The notes: generated from the letters alone by a model not told the origin. DNA of 64,000 bases from Agromyces protaetiae (GCF_030866785.1 NZ_CP133018.1:1550001-1614000), one strand, 5' to 3'; positions 28,860 to 37,974 are shown, counted from the first letter of the stretch. Made by a program: numbers and translations.

Positions 28860-30397
28860 GCCACGGCGACGACCTCATCCGCCTGACCGCCGCCGACCTC
28901 GCGGGCAAGCTCGCCTCCGGCGACGTCACGAGTGTCGAGGCCACGCGCGCCCACCTCGACCGCATCGAAGCGGTCGACGGCGCCGTGCACGCATTCCTGC
29001 ACGTGGCATCCGATCGTGCGCTCCAGGCCGCGGCCGACATCGACGCGCGCCGCGCGGCCGGCGAGCCGCTCGGCGAGCTCGCGGGCGTGCCGATCGCGAT
29101 CAAAGACGTGCTCGTCACCGAGGGCATGCCCTCGACGGCCGGCTCGCGCATCCTCGAGGGCTGGATCCCGCCTTACGACGCGACGCCGGTGCGCAAGGTG
29201 CTGGAGGCCGGCCTCGTGCCGCTCGGCAAGACCAACATGGACGAGTTCGCGATGGGCTCGTCGACCGAGCACTCCGCCTACGGCCCGACGCACAACCCGT
29301 GGGACCTCGAGCGCATCCCCGGCGGCTCCGGCGGCGGCTCCGCCGCCGCGGTCGCGGCCTTCGAGGCGCCGTTCGCGCTCGGCAGCGACACGGGCGGCTC
29401 GATCCGCCAGCCCGCGCACGTCACGGGTACGGTCGGCGTGAAGCCGACCTACGGCGCGGTGAGCCGCTACGGCTCGATCGCGCTCGCGTCGTCGCTCGAC
29501 CAGATCGGCCCGGTGACGCGCACGGTGCTCGACGCGGCGCTGCTGCAAGACCTGATCGCGGGCCACGACCCGCACGACTCGACGTCGATCCCCGACGCCT
29601 GGCCGTCGATGGCCGACGCGGTGCGCCGCGCCGACGTGCAAGGGCTGCGCATCGGCGTCGTGAAGGAGCTCGACACCGAGGGCTTCCAGCCAGGCGTGCG
29701 GCAGCGCTTCCACGAGGCGCTCGAGCTGCTCGCGAAGCAGGGGGCCGAGATCGTCGAGGTCTCGACCCCGAACTTCGAGCACGCGATCGCCGCGTACTAC
29801 CTGATCCTGCCGGCCGAGGCATCGTCGAACCTCGCGAAGTTCGACTCGGTGCGCTTCGGGCTGCGGGTCACGCCCGATGGTGGCGGCACGGTCGAGCAGG
29901 TCATGTCGGCGACGCGTGAGGCCGGCTTCGGGCCGGAGGTCAAGCGCCGCATCATCCTCGGCACCTACGCGCTCTCCGCCGGGTACTACGACGCCTACTA
30001 CGGCAGCGCCCAGAAGGTGCGCACCCTGGTGCAGCAGGACTTCGCGGCCGCCTTCGGCCAGGTCGACGTGCTCGCGACGCCGACTGCGCCGACGACCGCG
30101 TTCCGGCTCGGCGAGAAGCTCGACGACCCGCTCGCGATGTACCTCAACGATGTCGCGACGATCCCGGCGAACCTCGCGGGTGTGCCCGGCATCTCGCTGC
30201 CCGCGGGTCTCGCGCCCGAAGACGGCCTGCCGGTCGGCATCCAGTTCCTCGCGCCCGCGCGCGAGGATGCGCGCCTCTACAACGTGGGCGGCGCGCTCGA
30301 ACAGCTGCTCGTCGCCGAGTGGGGCGGCCCGCTGCTCGACCGCGCACCCGACCTTTCGACCCATGAGCTGCTCGCGACCGAGGAGGGCGCCGTCTGA
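28856..30397 (+). CDS. gatA: Amidotransferase subunit A (glutaminase)
   Basis: Amidase-signature subunit that releases ammonia from glutamine for GatB. The 513-residue protein has the catalytic Lys in [13 protein letters not shown] (near 82), the Gly/Ser motif [15 protein letters not shown] and the nucleophile-bearing [12 protein letters not shown], so the Ser-cisSer-Lys triad is complete. The C-terminal [13 protein letters not shown] is normal. GTG 28856 overlaps the gatC stop; its own stop overlaps ATG of gatB (TGATG). Confidence 0.97.
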   Translation: MSHGDDLIRLTAADLAGKLASGDVTSVEATRAHLDRIEAVDGAVHAFLHVASDRALQAAADIDARRAAGEPLGELAGVPIAIKDVLVTEGMPSTAGSRILEGWIPPYDATPVRKVLEAGLVPLGKTNMDEFAMGSSTEHSAYGPTHNPWDLERIPGGSGGGSAAAVAAFEAPFALGSDTGGSIRQPAHVTGTVGVKPTYGAVSRYGSIALASSLDQIGPVTRTVLDAALLQDLIAGHDPHDSTSIPDAWPSMADAVRRADVQGLRIGVVKELDTEGFQPGVRQRFHEALELLAKQGAEIVEVSTPNFEHAIAAYYLILPAEASSNLAKFDSVRFGLRVTPDGGGTVEQVMSATREAGFGPEVKRRIILGTYALSAGYYDAYYGSAQKVRTLVQQDFAAAFGQVDVLATPTAPTTAFRLGEKLDDPLAMYLNDVATIPANLAGVPGISLPAGLAPEDGLPVGIQFLAPAREDARLYNVGGALEQLLVAEWGGPLLDRAPDLSTHELLATEEGAV

Positions 30398-31914
30398 TGG
30401 CCCGTGTCGACCTGATGGACTTCGACGAAGCCCTGGCCCAGTTCGAGCCCGTGATCGGGCTCGAGGTGCACGTCGAGCTGAACACCACCACGAAGATGTT
30501 CTCGGGCGCGCCGAACCCGGCGAACTCCGCGTTCCACGACGCCGCGCCGAACACCCTCATCTCGCCGGTCGACCTCGGCCTGCCGGGCTCGCTGCCGGTC
30601 GTGAACGCCACGGCGATCCGCTCGTCGATCTCGCTCGGCCTCGCGCTCGGCTGCCAGATCGCGCCGTCGAGCCGGTTCGCGCGGAAGAACTACTTCTACC
30701 CCGACCTCGCGAAGAACTATCAGATCTCGCAGTACGACGAGCCGATCGCGTTCGACGGCGTCGTCGAGGTCGAGCTCGAGAACGGCCGGGTCTTCCAGGT
30801 CGACATCGAGCGCGCGCACATGGAGGAGGACGCGGGCAAGCTCACGCACGTGGGCGGCTCGACGGGCCGCATCCAGGGCGCCGAGTACTCGCTCGTCGAC
30901 TACAACCGGGCGGGTGTGCCGCTGGTCGAGATCGTCACGCGCCCGATCGTGGGCGCGGAGGCGGATGCTCCCGCGCTGGCGCGCGCCTACGTCGCGGCGA
31001 TCCGCGACATCGCGCTCGCGCTCGGCATCTCCGAGGCCCGCATGGAGCGCGGCAACCTGCGCTGCGACGCGAACGTGTCGCTGCGCCCGCGCGGCGCCGA
31101 GAGATTCGGCACGCGCACCGAGACGAAGAACGTGAACTCGTTCCGCTCGATCGAGCGCGCGGTGCGCTACGAGATCCAGCGGCAGGCGGCCATCCTCGCG
31201 AAGGGCGGCACGATCACGCAGGAGACGCGGCACTGGCACGAGGACACGGGCACCACGAGCCCGGGCCGGCCGAAGTCCGACGCCGACGACTACCGGTACT
31301 TCCCCGAGCCCGACCTGCTCCCGGTCGCGCCGTCCGACGAGCTGATCGAGGAGCTGCGGGCCGCGCTGCCCGAGCCGCCCGCCGCGAGACGGCGACGGCT
31401 CAAGGCGGAGTGGGGCTTCACGGACCTCGAGTTCCAGGACGTCGCGAACGGCGGTCTGCTGAACGAGATCGCGGCCACGGTCGCCGCGGGGGCGTCGCCG
31501 CAGGCGGCGCGCAAATGGTGGACGGGTGAGCTCACCCGGCTGGCGAACCAGGGCGATACGGATGCCTCGGCGCTCGCGTCGCCCGAACACGTCGCCGAGC
31601 TCGCCGCCCTGGTCGACGCCGGTACGCTGACCGACCGGCTGGCCCGCCAGGTGCTCGAGGGCGTCGTCGCGGGGGAGGGCTCACCGCAGCAGATCGTCGA
31701 TGCTCGCGGACTCGCGGTCGTCTCCGACGACGGCGCGCTCATCGCCGCGATCGATCAGGCGCTCGCTGCGCAGCCCGATGTCCTCGCGAAGATCCGCGAC
31801 GGCAAGGTGCAGGCTGCCGGCGCGGTGATCGGCGCGGTCATGAAGGCCATGCAGGGCAAGGCCGACGCCGCGCGCGTGCGCGAGCTCGTGCTGGAGCGCG
31901 CCTCGGCGGAGTAG
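30397..31914 (+). CDS. gatB: Amidotransferase subunit B
   Basis: Kinase and transamidase subunit that activates the tRNA-bound Glu or Asp and receives ammonia from GatA. The 505-residue protein begins with the family hallmark [20 protein letters not shown], has [20 protein letters not shown] and [16 protein letters not shown], and ends with the helical tail and YqeY-like domain ([20 protein letters not shown]). The operon stops here; 67 bp later another promoter is seen. The organism therefore likely makes Gln-tRNA and/or Asn-tRNA indirectly. Confidence 0.97.
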   Translation: MARVDLMDFDEALAQFEPVIGLEVHVELNTTTKMFSGAPNPANSAFHDAAPNTLISPVDLGLPGSLPVVNATAIRSSISLGLALGCQIAPSSRFARKNYFYPDLAKNYQISQYDEPIAFDGVVEVELENGRVFQVDIERAHMEEDAGKLTHVGGSTGRIQGAEYSLVDYNRAGVPLVEIVTRPIVGAEADAPALARAYVAAIRDIALALGISEARMERGNLRCDANVSLRPRGAERFGTRTETKNVNSFRSIERAVRYEIQRQAAILAKGGTITQETRHWHEDTGTTSPGRPKSDADDYRYFPEPDLLPVAPSDELIEELRAALPEPPAARRRRLKAEWGFTDLEFQDVANGGLLNEIAATVAAGASPQAARKWWTGELTRLANQGDTDASALASPEHVAELAALVDAGTLTDRLARQVLEGVVAGEGSPQQIVDARGLAVVSDDGALIAAIDQALAAQPDVLAKIRDGKVQAAGAVIGAVMKAMQGKADAARVRELVLERASAE

Positions 31915-31948
31915 GGGCGGCTCACAGCCGGTTCATGGCCGGGCTCGA

Positions 31949-31954
31949 TAGCGT
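31949..31954 (+). promoter_or_regulatory. -10 TAGCGT for the glycine-rich protein gene
   Basis: TAGCGT lies 27 nt before ATG 31982; the leader carries GAGGAG at 31970-31975. Confidence 0.45.
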
Positions 31955-31981
31955 CGAGACCCCGCGATTGAGGAGCACACC

Positions 31982-32650
31982 ATGGGATTCTTCGACCGAC
32001 TCTTCGGTGCCCCCGAGCCCGAGCCCCAGCGCCGGCCGGTTTCCCAGCGGCAGCCGGCGCCGCAGGCACGGCCGCAGCGACAGCTGAGCGACGACGAGCT
32101 CGCGGTCGAGCGCTACCGCTATCTGCTGCGTACCGCGCCGCCCCAGACGATCGAGCAGGTGCACGCCGAGGCGTTCGCGAAGCTGACGCCCGAGCAGCGC
32201 GAACTGGTCTACACCTCGCTCGCCGAACAAGCGCCCGCTGGCGAACGACCCGCCGATGACGAGCCGCAGACGCTCGCGCGCGCGGCGACCCGTCAAGAGA
32301 TGCGGCAGCCCGGAAGCATGGAGCGGGCGTTCGCGGGTGGGCCCGGTGGACCCGACGGTCGTCGGGGCGGGCCGTCGATGGGCACCATGTTCGCTGGATC
32401 GCTGCTCGGCACAGTGGCCGGTGTCGTCGTCGGGTCGGCGATCGCGCAGGCATTTCTTCCCGACCCGAGCTCGTTCGACGCGGGCGGCGACGCCGGAGCA
32501 GGCGACGCGGGGGCCGGTGACGCGGGCGCCGACGCAGGAAGCGTCGAAGCGTCCGGCGCCGACGCCGGCTACGGCGGTGACTTCGGTGGTGGCGACGGCG
32601 GGTTTAGCGACTTCGGAGGCGGCGACTTCGGTGGCGACTTCGGCTTCTGA
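31982..32650 (+). CDS. Membrane-anchored protein with Asp/Gly/Ala-rich tail
   Basis: A 222-residue protein I cannot assign. It opens MGFFDRLFG, a short amphipathic helix often seen in membrane-associated proteins, followed by a Pro/Gln-rich linker. A helical acidic region follows (YRYLLRTAPPQTIEQVHAEA), then one membrane segment (MFAGSLLGTVAGVVVGSAIA). The tail is of very low complexity: first Ala/Gly/Asp units (DAGAGDAGAGDAGADAG), then Gly/Asp/Phe units (GGDFGGGDGGFSDFGGGDFG). The layout resembles DUF2076-type bacterial proteins, but that is a weak comparison. SD GAGGAG is well placed. Nothing nearby suggests a pathway. Confidence 0.75.
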   Translation: MGFFDRLFGAPEPEPQRRPVSQRQPAPQARPQRQLSDDELAVERYRYLLRTAPPQTIEQVHAEAFAKLTPEQRELVYTSLAEQAPAGERPADDEPQTLARAATRQEMRQPGSMERAFAGGPGGPDGRRGGPSMGTMFAGSLLGTVAGVVVGSAIAQAFLPDPSSFDAGGDAGAGDAGAGDAGADAGSVEASGADAGYGGDFGGGDGGFSDFGGGDFGGDFGF

Positions 32651-32667
32651 CCCACTTCTCCCACCCG

Positions 32668-32991
32668 ATGAACACTGACGACCGGGCCACCCGCCGACTC
32701 GAATTCACACTGCAGAAGCCGCGGTTCGCGTTCTACGCGGGTGTTCGACCGACGGTCGTGATCGCCGGGCGCGGTCAGCCCGTGCAGTGGGGGATCGGCA
32801 CCTGGCAGGTGCCGGTCGGTCAGACCGTGGTCGTGGGCGTCTACCTGTTCAACCGGGTGTGGCGGTTCGGCCGCGCCGAGTTCGCACTCGAACCGCATCA
32901 TGCTCCGGCATTGGTGTACCGGGCTCCCGCGTTGCCGTTCGCGCGTGGCCGTCTCGAGCCGGGCCCGAACGCGTCTGACCGGCGCACGTGA
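32668..32991 (+). CDS. Small beta-rich protein of unknown function
   Basis: A 107-residue reading frame between the glycine-rich gene (gap 17 bp) and dinB (gap 37 bp). The middle is predicted beta-strand rich (GVRPTVVIAGRGQPVQWGIG then TWQVPVGQTVVVGVYLFNRV), the ends hydrophilic. Codon third positions are GC-rich like real genes here and the strand matches its neighbours, which is the main support. No Shine-Dalgarno sequence is visible before ATG 32668. I recognise no family. Confidence 0.6.
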   Translation: MNTDDRATRRLEFTLQKPRFAFYAGVRPTVVIAGRGQPVQWGIGTWQVPVGQTVVVGVYLFNRVWRFGRAEFALEPHHAPALVYRAPALPFARGRLEPGPNASDRRT

Positions 32992-33016
32992 ACACGAGCG
33001 TGTCGGCGGTCGCGGG

Positions 33017-33022
33017 TAGGGT
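33017..33022 (+). promoter_or_regulatory. Leaderless promoter -10 (TAGGGT) of dinB
   Basis: TAGGGT ends 6 nt before GTG 33029. No LexA-type palindrome is visible around it. Confidence 0.55.
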
Positions 33023-33028
33023 TCATGC

Positions 33029-34282
33029 GTGAGCAAGCAAGACGGCTCGTCACGGCAGGTCACGACCGGTCCGGTCGATGATTCGGCGACCCCGATCCTG
33101 CACGTGGACATGGATGCGTTCTTCGTCTCCGTCGAGTTGCTCTCGCGTCCTGATCTTCGCGGCAAGCCCGTACTCGTCGGCGGTACGGCGGGCCGAGGCG
33201 TCGTGTCGGCCGCGAGCTACGAGGCACGTCGGTTCGGTGTGAACTCGGCGATGCCGATGTCGGTGGCGCTGCAGCGATGCCCGAACGCGGTCGTGCTGCG
33301 CGGCGACTACCGCAAGTATCGGGAGTACTCCGACCGGGTGATGACGATCTTCGAGGAGATGACCCCGCTCGTCGAACCGCTCTCGATCGACGAAGCGTTC
33401 CTCGATGTGGGCGGTGCGAGGCGGTTGCACGGCAGCCCGGCGCAGATCGCCTGGACCATCCGCAAGCGGGTGGAGGGCGAGACGGGGCTCACCTGCTCAA
33501 TCGGCGTCGCCGCGACGAAGTACGTGGCGAAGGTGGCATCCGGCCGTGCGAAGCCCGATGGCATGCTCGTCGTCCCGGCCACCGACACGGTGGCCTTCCT
33601 GCATCCGCTGCCGGTGTCGGCGCTGTGGGGCGTCGGGCGGGTGACCGAAGAATCGCTGCAGCGGCTCGGACTGCGCACCGTCGGCGATGTCGCGGCCATG
33701 CCGGCCGACGCGCTCGAGCGTGCGGTCGGCCCGTCGCTCGCGCATCGCCTGAGTGCACTGGCGAACGGCGACGACCCGCGCGACGTCACGGTGCACCGGG
33801 CCGAGAAGAGCATCGGCCACGAGACGACCTTCGGCCACGACCTCACCGACCCCGAGCAGATCCGGCGGGCGTTGCTCGACCTCGCCGACAGCGTCGCCGT
33901 GCGCCTGCGCCGCGCCGACATGGTCGGCCGCACCGTGGTGCTGAAGCTCCGCTACGGAGACTTCCGCACCGTGACGCGCTCGCGCACCCTGTCCGAGCCC
34001 ACCGACGTCGCCCGCCGTATCTACGAAGAGGCAGCGGCCTCACTCGACGCCCTGCTCACCGAAGGCGCTCGAATCCGCCTGATCGGCGTCCGCGCCGAAC
34101 AGCTCGGCTCCGCCGGCGGCCCGACCCTCTGGGACCCCGACGAGGAGTGGCGCGAGGCGGAACGCACCATCGACGAGGTCTCCGCCCGGTTCGGCCGCGG
34201 CACCGTGCGCCCCGCCTCCCTCGTCGGCCGGGCCCGCCGCGCCCCCGACCTCACCAAGCGGCGCACCGAAGACGACGCCTAG
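33029..34282 (+). CDS. dinB: DNA polymerase IV (Y-family)
   Basis: Error-prone translesion polymerase. The 417-residue protein has the first catalytic carboxylates in HVDMDAFFVSVE (D27, D29) and the second site in PLSIDEAFLDVGGA (Asp-Glu near 120), plus the fingers motif GVVSAASYEARRFGVNSAMP. The little-finger region contains SIGHETTFGHDLTD. The C-terminal tail is Arg-rich and lacks an obvious beta-clamp QxxLF peptide. The gene is convergent with vapC and ends 4 bp from it. Confidence 0.95.
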   Translation: MSKQDGSSRQVTTGPVDDSATPILHVDMDAFFVSVELLSRPDLRGKPVLVGGTAGRGVVSAASYEARRFGVNSAMPMSVALQRCPNAVVLRGDYRKYREYSDRVMTIFEEMTPLVEPLSIDEAFLDVGGARRLHGSPAQIAWTIRKRVEGETGLTCSIGVAATKYVAKVASGRAKPDGMLVVPATDTVAFLHPLPVSALWGVGRVTEESLQRLGLRTVGDVAAMPADALERAVGPSLAHRLSALANGDDPRDVTVHRAEKSIGHETTFGHDLTDPEQIRRALLDLADSVAVRLRRADMVGRTVVLKLRYGDFRTVTRSRTLSEPTDVARRIYEEAAASLDALLTEGARIRLIGVRAEQLGSAGGPTLWDPDEEWREAERTIDEVSARFGRGTVRPASLVGRARRAPDLTKRRTEDDA

Positions 34283-34286
34283 GCCG

Positions 34287-34760
34287 TCAATCCACGCTGC
34301 CTCGCGGAACGATCCAACGCTGCTTGAGCTCGGGGACCGCTCGAGCGATGAGCTCGAAGTCACGGTCGTAGTGCACCACCGACGCGTCGTTGGCCAGCGC
34401 GTACGCGGCGATGACGGTATCGAGCGCCCCTGCGCCCCGCACGAGGCCCGCGCGCCATACTCGCAGCTGGATGTCGAGCGTGATCGGCGAGTCCGGAGCG
34501 ATCCGACACTCGACGAATGCGCTCAGAGCCTCGCTGATCGCGCGGTGTTCGGCGGCTGTCCGCGCGCCGAATCCGTACTCGGCCACGACCGGCGGACAGA
34601 CGAGAACCGATGACGGCCGGTGCGCGCCGATGAGGGCCTCGAGCGCGATTCGCACTTCGGGTTTGCTCGGAAGTCGCGCCCAGACCGACGTGTCGATGAT
34701 GAACGGCGCCGCCGCTGACTCAGTCTCTGACGTTGGATCGACGGTGAGGATATCACTCAT
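34287..34760 (-). CDS. vapC: VapC PIN-domain toxin
   Basis: Predicted Mg-dependent endoribonuclease toxin of 157 residues. After a short N-terminal tail the PIN core begins with FIIDTSVWARL (catalytic Asp), followed by VCPPVVAEYGFGA (Glu) and GAGALDTVIAAYALAND (Asp), then VVHYDRDFELIARAVPELKQ. All four acidic positions are present, unlike the broken copy at 24 kb. ATG 34760 overlaps the vapB stop by 8 nt (ATGAGTGA), so synthesis is coupled to the antitoxin. Confidence 0.88.
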   Translation of the reverse strand: MSDILTVDPTSETESAAAPFIIDTSVWARLPSKPEVRIALEALIGAHRPSSVLVCPPVVAEYGFGARTAAEHRAISEALSAFVECRIAPDSPITLDIQLRVWRAGLVRGAGALDTVIAAYALANDASVVHYDRDFELIARAVPELKQRWIVPRGSVD

Positions 34761-34947
34761 AGTCGATGCGACTCGCATGCGGCTCGACAGGGATGCCCGA
34801 AAGCACTCGCACCGCCTCGAGCTGCCTGGCCCGTTGCACCGCGTCCTCGAGCGCGAGCGTGATCGCCTCACGGTTGGTTCGAACGTGATACGTCGCTTTC
34901 GCGTCTTCGAGCAGGTCCGAGTCGATGTTGACAGATGTAATCGGCAT
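34753..34947 (-). CDS. vapB: VapB-type antitoxin (ribbon-helix-helix)
   Basis: A 64-residue antitoxin starting MPITSVNIDSDLLEDAKATY, then HVRTNREAITLALEDAVQRA, the beta-strand and two helices of the VapB/Arc fold. The C-terminal half ends VEPHASRIDYE and should wrap the toxin. SD AAGGTGG lies before ATG 34947. Its promoter sits in an AT-rich palindrome, the likely autoregulatory operator. It is divergent from secA2 with a 120-bp spacer. Confidence 0.88.
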   Translation of the reverse strand: MPITSVNIDSDLLEDAKATYHVRTNREAITLALEDAVQRARQLEAVRVLSGIPVEPHASRIDYE

Positions 34948-34960
34948 CTCACCACCTTGC

Positions 34961-34990
34961 TTATATAGATCGGACAGAATCATTATATAA
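34961..34990 (-). promoter_or_regulatory. vapBC promoter and palindromic operator
   Basis: TTATATA (34961-34967) and TATATAA (34984-34990) form a perfect 7-bp inverted repeat around 16 bp. On the minus strand the right arm contains a consensus -10, TATAAT (34987-34982), placing the start near 34975 and both arms across the core promoter. A VapBC complex bound here would block initiation. The patch is strikingly AT-rich for this genome. Confidence 0.6.
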
Positions 34991-35055
34991 CTCTTTCCAG
35001 CGATCGCGGGTCCGAGCGCAGCGCCGTGTCGGGCTGACGATCTCGTGATGAATGG

Positions 35056-35061
35056 TAGAAT
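35056..35061 (+). promoter_or_regulatory. Leaderless promoter -10 (TAGAAT) of secA2
   Basis: TAGAAT ends 6 nt before ATG 35068. Its upstream region abuts the vapBC operator, so the two divergent promoters may influence each other. Confidence 0.6.
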
Positions 35062-35067
35062 ACTGCG

Positions 35068-37383
35068 ATGGTCGCAATCCGCGGCGAGACGCGCGGCTGG
35101 CGTGAGCGGTGGGTGCGAGCGCTCGCCCAGTTCCGCCAGGAGCCGGGCACAGAGTCTTTGCGGCGGTTCGAGCCGCTCGTGAAGGCCGCCTGCGACCGTC
35201 GGGGGGATTTGCAAGATACGCCGACTTTCGGTCTCCTCGATGACATCGATGCGTTGCGAACGGCGGACTGGCAAGCCGACAGCACCCTCATTGCCTTCTG
35301 CGCGGCGATCTCCGAGCTGCTTCGACGGTTGACCTCGATCGAACCGCACCCAGTTCAGCTTCTGGGCGCTATGAGCATGTTGCGCGGTATCGCGATCGAC
35401 ATGGCCACCGGAGAAGGCAAGACCCTGGTAGGCAGTATGGTCGCGGCCGCGTTCGCGCTGCAAGACCGTTGCGTTCATGTCCTCTCCGCCAACGAGTACC
35501 TCGCGGTCCGGGACGCTCGATCCGGTGCTGTGCTGTTCGACGCCTTGGGGGTGACATCGGCAGTCGTGACCGCGCCGATGACCGGCGACGAGCGTCGGGT
35601 GGCCTACCGCGCCGATGTCGTGTTCTCGACGATTCAGCAACTGGGGTTCGACCAGCTGCGTGACCGCCAAGTCACTCGCCACGATGAGCGGCGCCTACGT
35701 GAGCTGGACGTCGCGATCGTCGATGAACTCGACGCGGTGCTCATCGACGAAGCCCTCGTCCCTCTGGTGCTCGCGGGCGATGCTGAGGATGATGTCGTGG
35801 TGCCGGGCCTGGCGAAGCTCGTGGCTTCGCTCCGGGCGACCGTCGACTTCACCGTCGATGAGGAGCGCCGGAACGTGATCCTGTCCGACAGCGGTATCGC
35901 CAAGCTCGAACGCTTCTTCCATGTCGAGAATCTGTTTGCGCACACCGACCTTCTGGGCGCGGCTCACCTCGCGTTGCACGCAGAGGTGCTGCTCGAGCGC
36001 GACGTTCATTACCTCGTGAGCGAACGCGGTATCTCGTTGGTGAACGAGACGCGAGGGCGCATCGCACACCTGCAGCGATGGCCCGATGGGCTGCACGCCG
36101 CAGTCGAGATGAAGGAGGGGCTCGCGCCGTCGTCGCAGTCACGCATCCTCGATCAGACCCTCGTGCAGACGGTCGCTCACACGTACCGAACGCTGGTGGG
36201 CATGAGCGGGACGGCCGTCGAAGGCGCAGAACGCCTCGCTGAAGACCATGGCCTCCGTATCGCTGCGGTGTCGACGAACGTCCCCTGCGCACGGATCGAT
36301 GAAGCCGACCGGCTGTTCGCAACTGCATCGGCGCGCGACCGATCGGTCGTCGAGCGGATCACCGAGGCTCATGCCGTGGGTCAGCCCGTGCTCGTCGGAA
36401 CGTCGAGTGTTGCCGATTCGGAGCGATTCGCCACTCTCCTGGAGCACGCGGGGGTGACGTGCGAAGTTCTCAACGCAAAGCACGACGCTGACGAGGCGGC
36501 GATCATCGCGCGTGCGGGGATGTCCGGCGCGGTCACGATCTCGACTCAGATGGCCGGACGCGGTGTGGACATCCGGCTCGACGATGCCGCGCGTGAACGG
36601 GGCGGCCTCCTCGTTATCGGGCTCGGCCGTCATGAGAGCGTGCGGCTGGATCATCAGCTGCGAGGGCGGTCGGGTCGCCAGGGCGACCCGGGCACCTCCA
36701 CCTTCTTCACGAGCCTGGAGGACGATGTCGTCGTGCATCACATCGATCCAGTCGAGATCGCTGAGGTGGTCGCTCTCGAGGCCGTGCCGTCTCCACGTGC
36801 CCTGCGCCTGTACCGGCGTGCACAGCGAGTCGCCGAGGGAAAGGTACTGCAGGCCCATCGGAAGACCAGCGCGTACAACCAGGTTCTCGAGCATCAGCGA
36901 GCGGCGACGCTTGCCGTGAGGGACGGTTACCTTGCCGATGACGGGCGAATCGTTGAGCTGCTGACCGAACTGCAGCGGGCTGGCCTGGAGCGCGATCGTG
37001 CTAGGCGGCTCAGGCATCCGGAGTGGATCGAGTTCGTCCGTCAGATCGTGCTGTATCGGATCGACGAGGGGTGGGCCGATCACCTCGCGCATATGAGTGA
37101 CGTGAAAGAGGGCATCCACCTCCGCGCACTCGCCAACGCGGTGCCGCTCGTGGAGTTCACGGTCGAGGCCCGCACGGCCTTCGCAGGCTTCACGGATCAC
37201 GCCGCCGAGGCAGTCCTGTCGACGCTCCTCGACCTCGACCTCGACCGGCGCCCGGGGACCATCGCCGAGCTCGGCATGCGACGACCGACCTCCACGTGGA
37301 CATACATGATCGAGGACAACCCGTTCGGCACCGCCGCTGACCGGGTCATCCGCTCGCTCGCCAAACTCATCAGGCCCCGCTGA
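35068..37383 (+). CDS. secA2: Accessory preprotein translocase ATPase SecA2
   Basis: ATPase of the actinobacterial accessory Sec pathway, exporting a special set of proteins through SecYEG. The 771-residue protein has Walker A DMATGEGKT (near 112-119), a Walker B-like VDELDAVLIDEA (near 219), the helicase motifs TISTQMAGRGVDIRL and QLRGRSGRQGDPG, and the SecA2-type C-terminal segment RPTSTWTYMIEDNPFG. It is shorter than housekeeping SecA (about 900+) and lacks the C-terminal zinc-binding tail, so I call it SecA2. No dedicated substrate gene sits beside it. Its codons look less GC-biased than those of its neighbours. Confidence 0.92.
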   Translation: MVAIRGETRGWRERWVRALAQFRQEPGTESLRRFEPLVKAACDRRGDLQDTPTFGLLDDIDALRTADWQADSTLIAFCAAISELLRRLTSIEPHPVQLLGAMSMLRGIAIDMATGEGKTLVGSMVAAAFALQDRCVHVLSANEYLAVRDARSGAVLFDALGVTSAVVTAPMTGDERRVAYRADVVFSTIQQLGFDQLRDRQVTRHDERRLRELDVAIVDELDAVLIDEALVPLVLAGDAEDDVVVPGLAKLVASLRATVDFTVDEERRNVILSDSGIAKLERFFHVENLFAHTDLLGAAHLALHAEVLLERDVHYLVSERGISLVNETRGRIAHLQRWPDGLHAAVEMKEGLAPSSQSRILDQTLVQTVAHTYRTLVGMSGTAVEGAERLAEDHGLRIAAVSTNVPCARIDEADRLFATASARDRSVVERITEAHAVGQPVLVGTSSVADSERFATLLEHAGVTCEVLNAKHDADEAAIIARAGMSGAVTISTQMAGRGVDIRLDDAARERGGLLVIGLGRHESVRLDHQLRGRSGRQGDPGTSTFFTSLEDDVVVHHIDPVEIAEVVALEAVPSPRALRLYRRAQRVAEGKVLQAHRKTSAYNQVLEHQRAATLAVRDGYLADDGRIVELLTELQRAGLERDRARRLRHPEWIEFVRQIVLYRIDEGWADHLAHMSDVKEGIHLRALANAVPLVEFTVEARTAFAGFTDHAAEAVLSTLLDLDLDRRPGTIAELGMRRPTSTWTYMIEDNPFGTAADRVIRSLAKLIRPR

Positions 37384-37434
37384 CCGCGCCGAGCGGAGCG
37401 AGCGCAAGGGCTGGCCGCATCCAGTCGGCGTAGG

Positions 37435-37440
37435 TAGCCT
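37435..37440 (+). promoter_or_regulatory. Leaderless promoter -10 (TAGCCT) of the GerW-like gene
   Basis: TAGCCT ends 6 nt before ATG 37447. Confidence 0.6.
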
Positions 37441-37446
37441 GGCCCC

Positions 37447-37794
37447 ATGACGGAACTCGTGGTGGAACTGGCGGACAAGGTCGGCGGCGTCGGCGTGAAG
37501 ACCTCGTACGGCGATGCGGTCGACATCGGGGGGTCCACGATCGTGCCGGTCGCCCTCGGATATTACGGCTTCGGCGGCGGCAGCGGGTCCGGGTCGATGG
37601 ATGAGAAGGGCGGCACCGGCGAAGGCAGCGGCGGCGGGGGCGGCGGCGTGTCGATTCCGCTCGGGGCATACATCGGCCGAGGTGGCGATGTGCGGTTCGA
37701 GCCGAACCTCATCGGGCTGCTGCTGGCCGCGACCCCGCTCGTCTGGGTCATCGGCAAGTCGCTGCGCTGGATCATCCGCGCCCTGAAGCACTGA
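37447..37794 (+). CDS. GerW/YtfJ-family protein
   Basis: A 115-residue protein matching the GerW (YtfJ) pattern: KTSYGDAVDIGGSTIVPVAL, then GYYGFGGGSGSG, a glycine-rich loop and GGGGGGVSIPLGAYI. A C-terminal hydrophobic helix (LIGLLLAATPLVWVIGKSL) may anchor it. In Bacillus the family acts in spore germination; many non-sporulating actinobacteria carry homologues of unknown role, and this organism group does not form endospores. It lies 63 bp after secA2 but has its own leaderless promoter. Confidence 0.82.
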   Translation: MTELVVELADKVGGVGVKTSYGDAVDIGGSTIVPVALGYYGFGGGSGSGSMDEKGGTGEGSGGGGGGVSIPLGAYIGRGGDVRFEPNLIGLLLAATPLVWVIGKSLRWIIRALKH

Positions 37795-37831
37795 GCGCCT
37801 GACCGCGGTCGACGCCCGACGCATGGGCGAA

Positions 37832-37854
37832 GCCCGCACCGGATCGGTGCGGGC
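37832..37854. terminator. Perfect hairpin upstream of the thiamine operon
   Basis: GCCCGCACCG and CGGTGCGGGC pair over 10 bp around the loop GAT, 37 bp after the GerW-like gene. It directly abuts the TATACT -10 of the riboswitch operon, so it covers the place where a -35 would be. Most likely a terminator without U tract. Confidence 0.55.
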
Positions 37855-37855
37855 G

Positions 37856-37861
37856 TATACT
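37856..37861 (+). promoter_or_regulatory. -10 TATACT of the thiamine-precursor transport operon
   Basis: TATACT lies just before the TPP aptamer; transcription should start near 37868, at the 5' side of aptamer helix P1. Confidence 0.6.
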
Positions 37862-37867
37862 CATGCG

Positions 37868-37960
37868 TGAACACGGGAGTCCGGTGAACCGGGCTGAGAG
37901 GAAGGTTCCAAACCTTCGACCGTCGAACCTGATCTGGGTCATGCCAGCGCAGGGAGGGCA
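37868..37960 (+). promoter_or_regulatory. TPP riboswitch (THI element)
   Basis: The conserved thi-box blocks are present in order: ACACGGGAGTCC with GGGCTGAGAGGAAGG (the pyrimidine-sensor helix side), then a variable hairpin (GGTTCCAAACC), then CGAACCTGATCTGGGTCATG and CCAGCGCAGGGAG (the pyrophosphate-sensor side). It precedes the ykoEDC genes, a known TPP regulon. In actinobacteria, TPP binding commonly blocks translation. Confidence 0.95.
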
Positions 37961-37974
37961 TCGCATCTCATTCC

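Noticed and set aside
35068..37383. Housekeeping secA
   Set aside because: The protein is too short, lacks the C-terminal zinc tail and has the SecA2-type ending; the main secA must be elsewhere.
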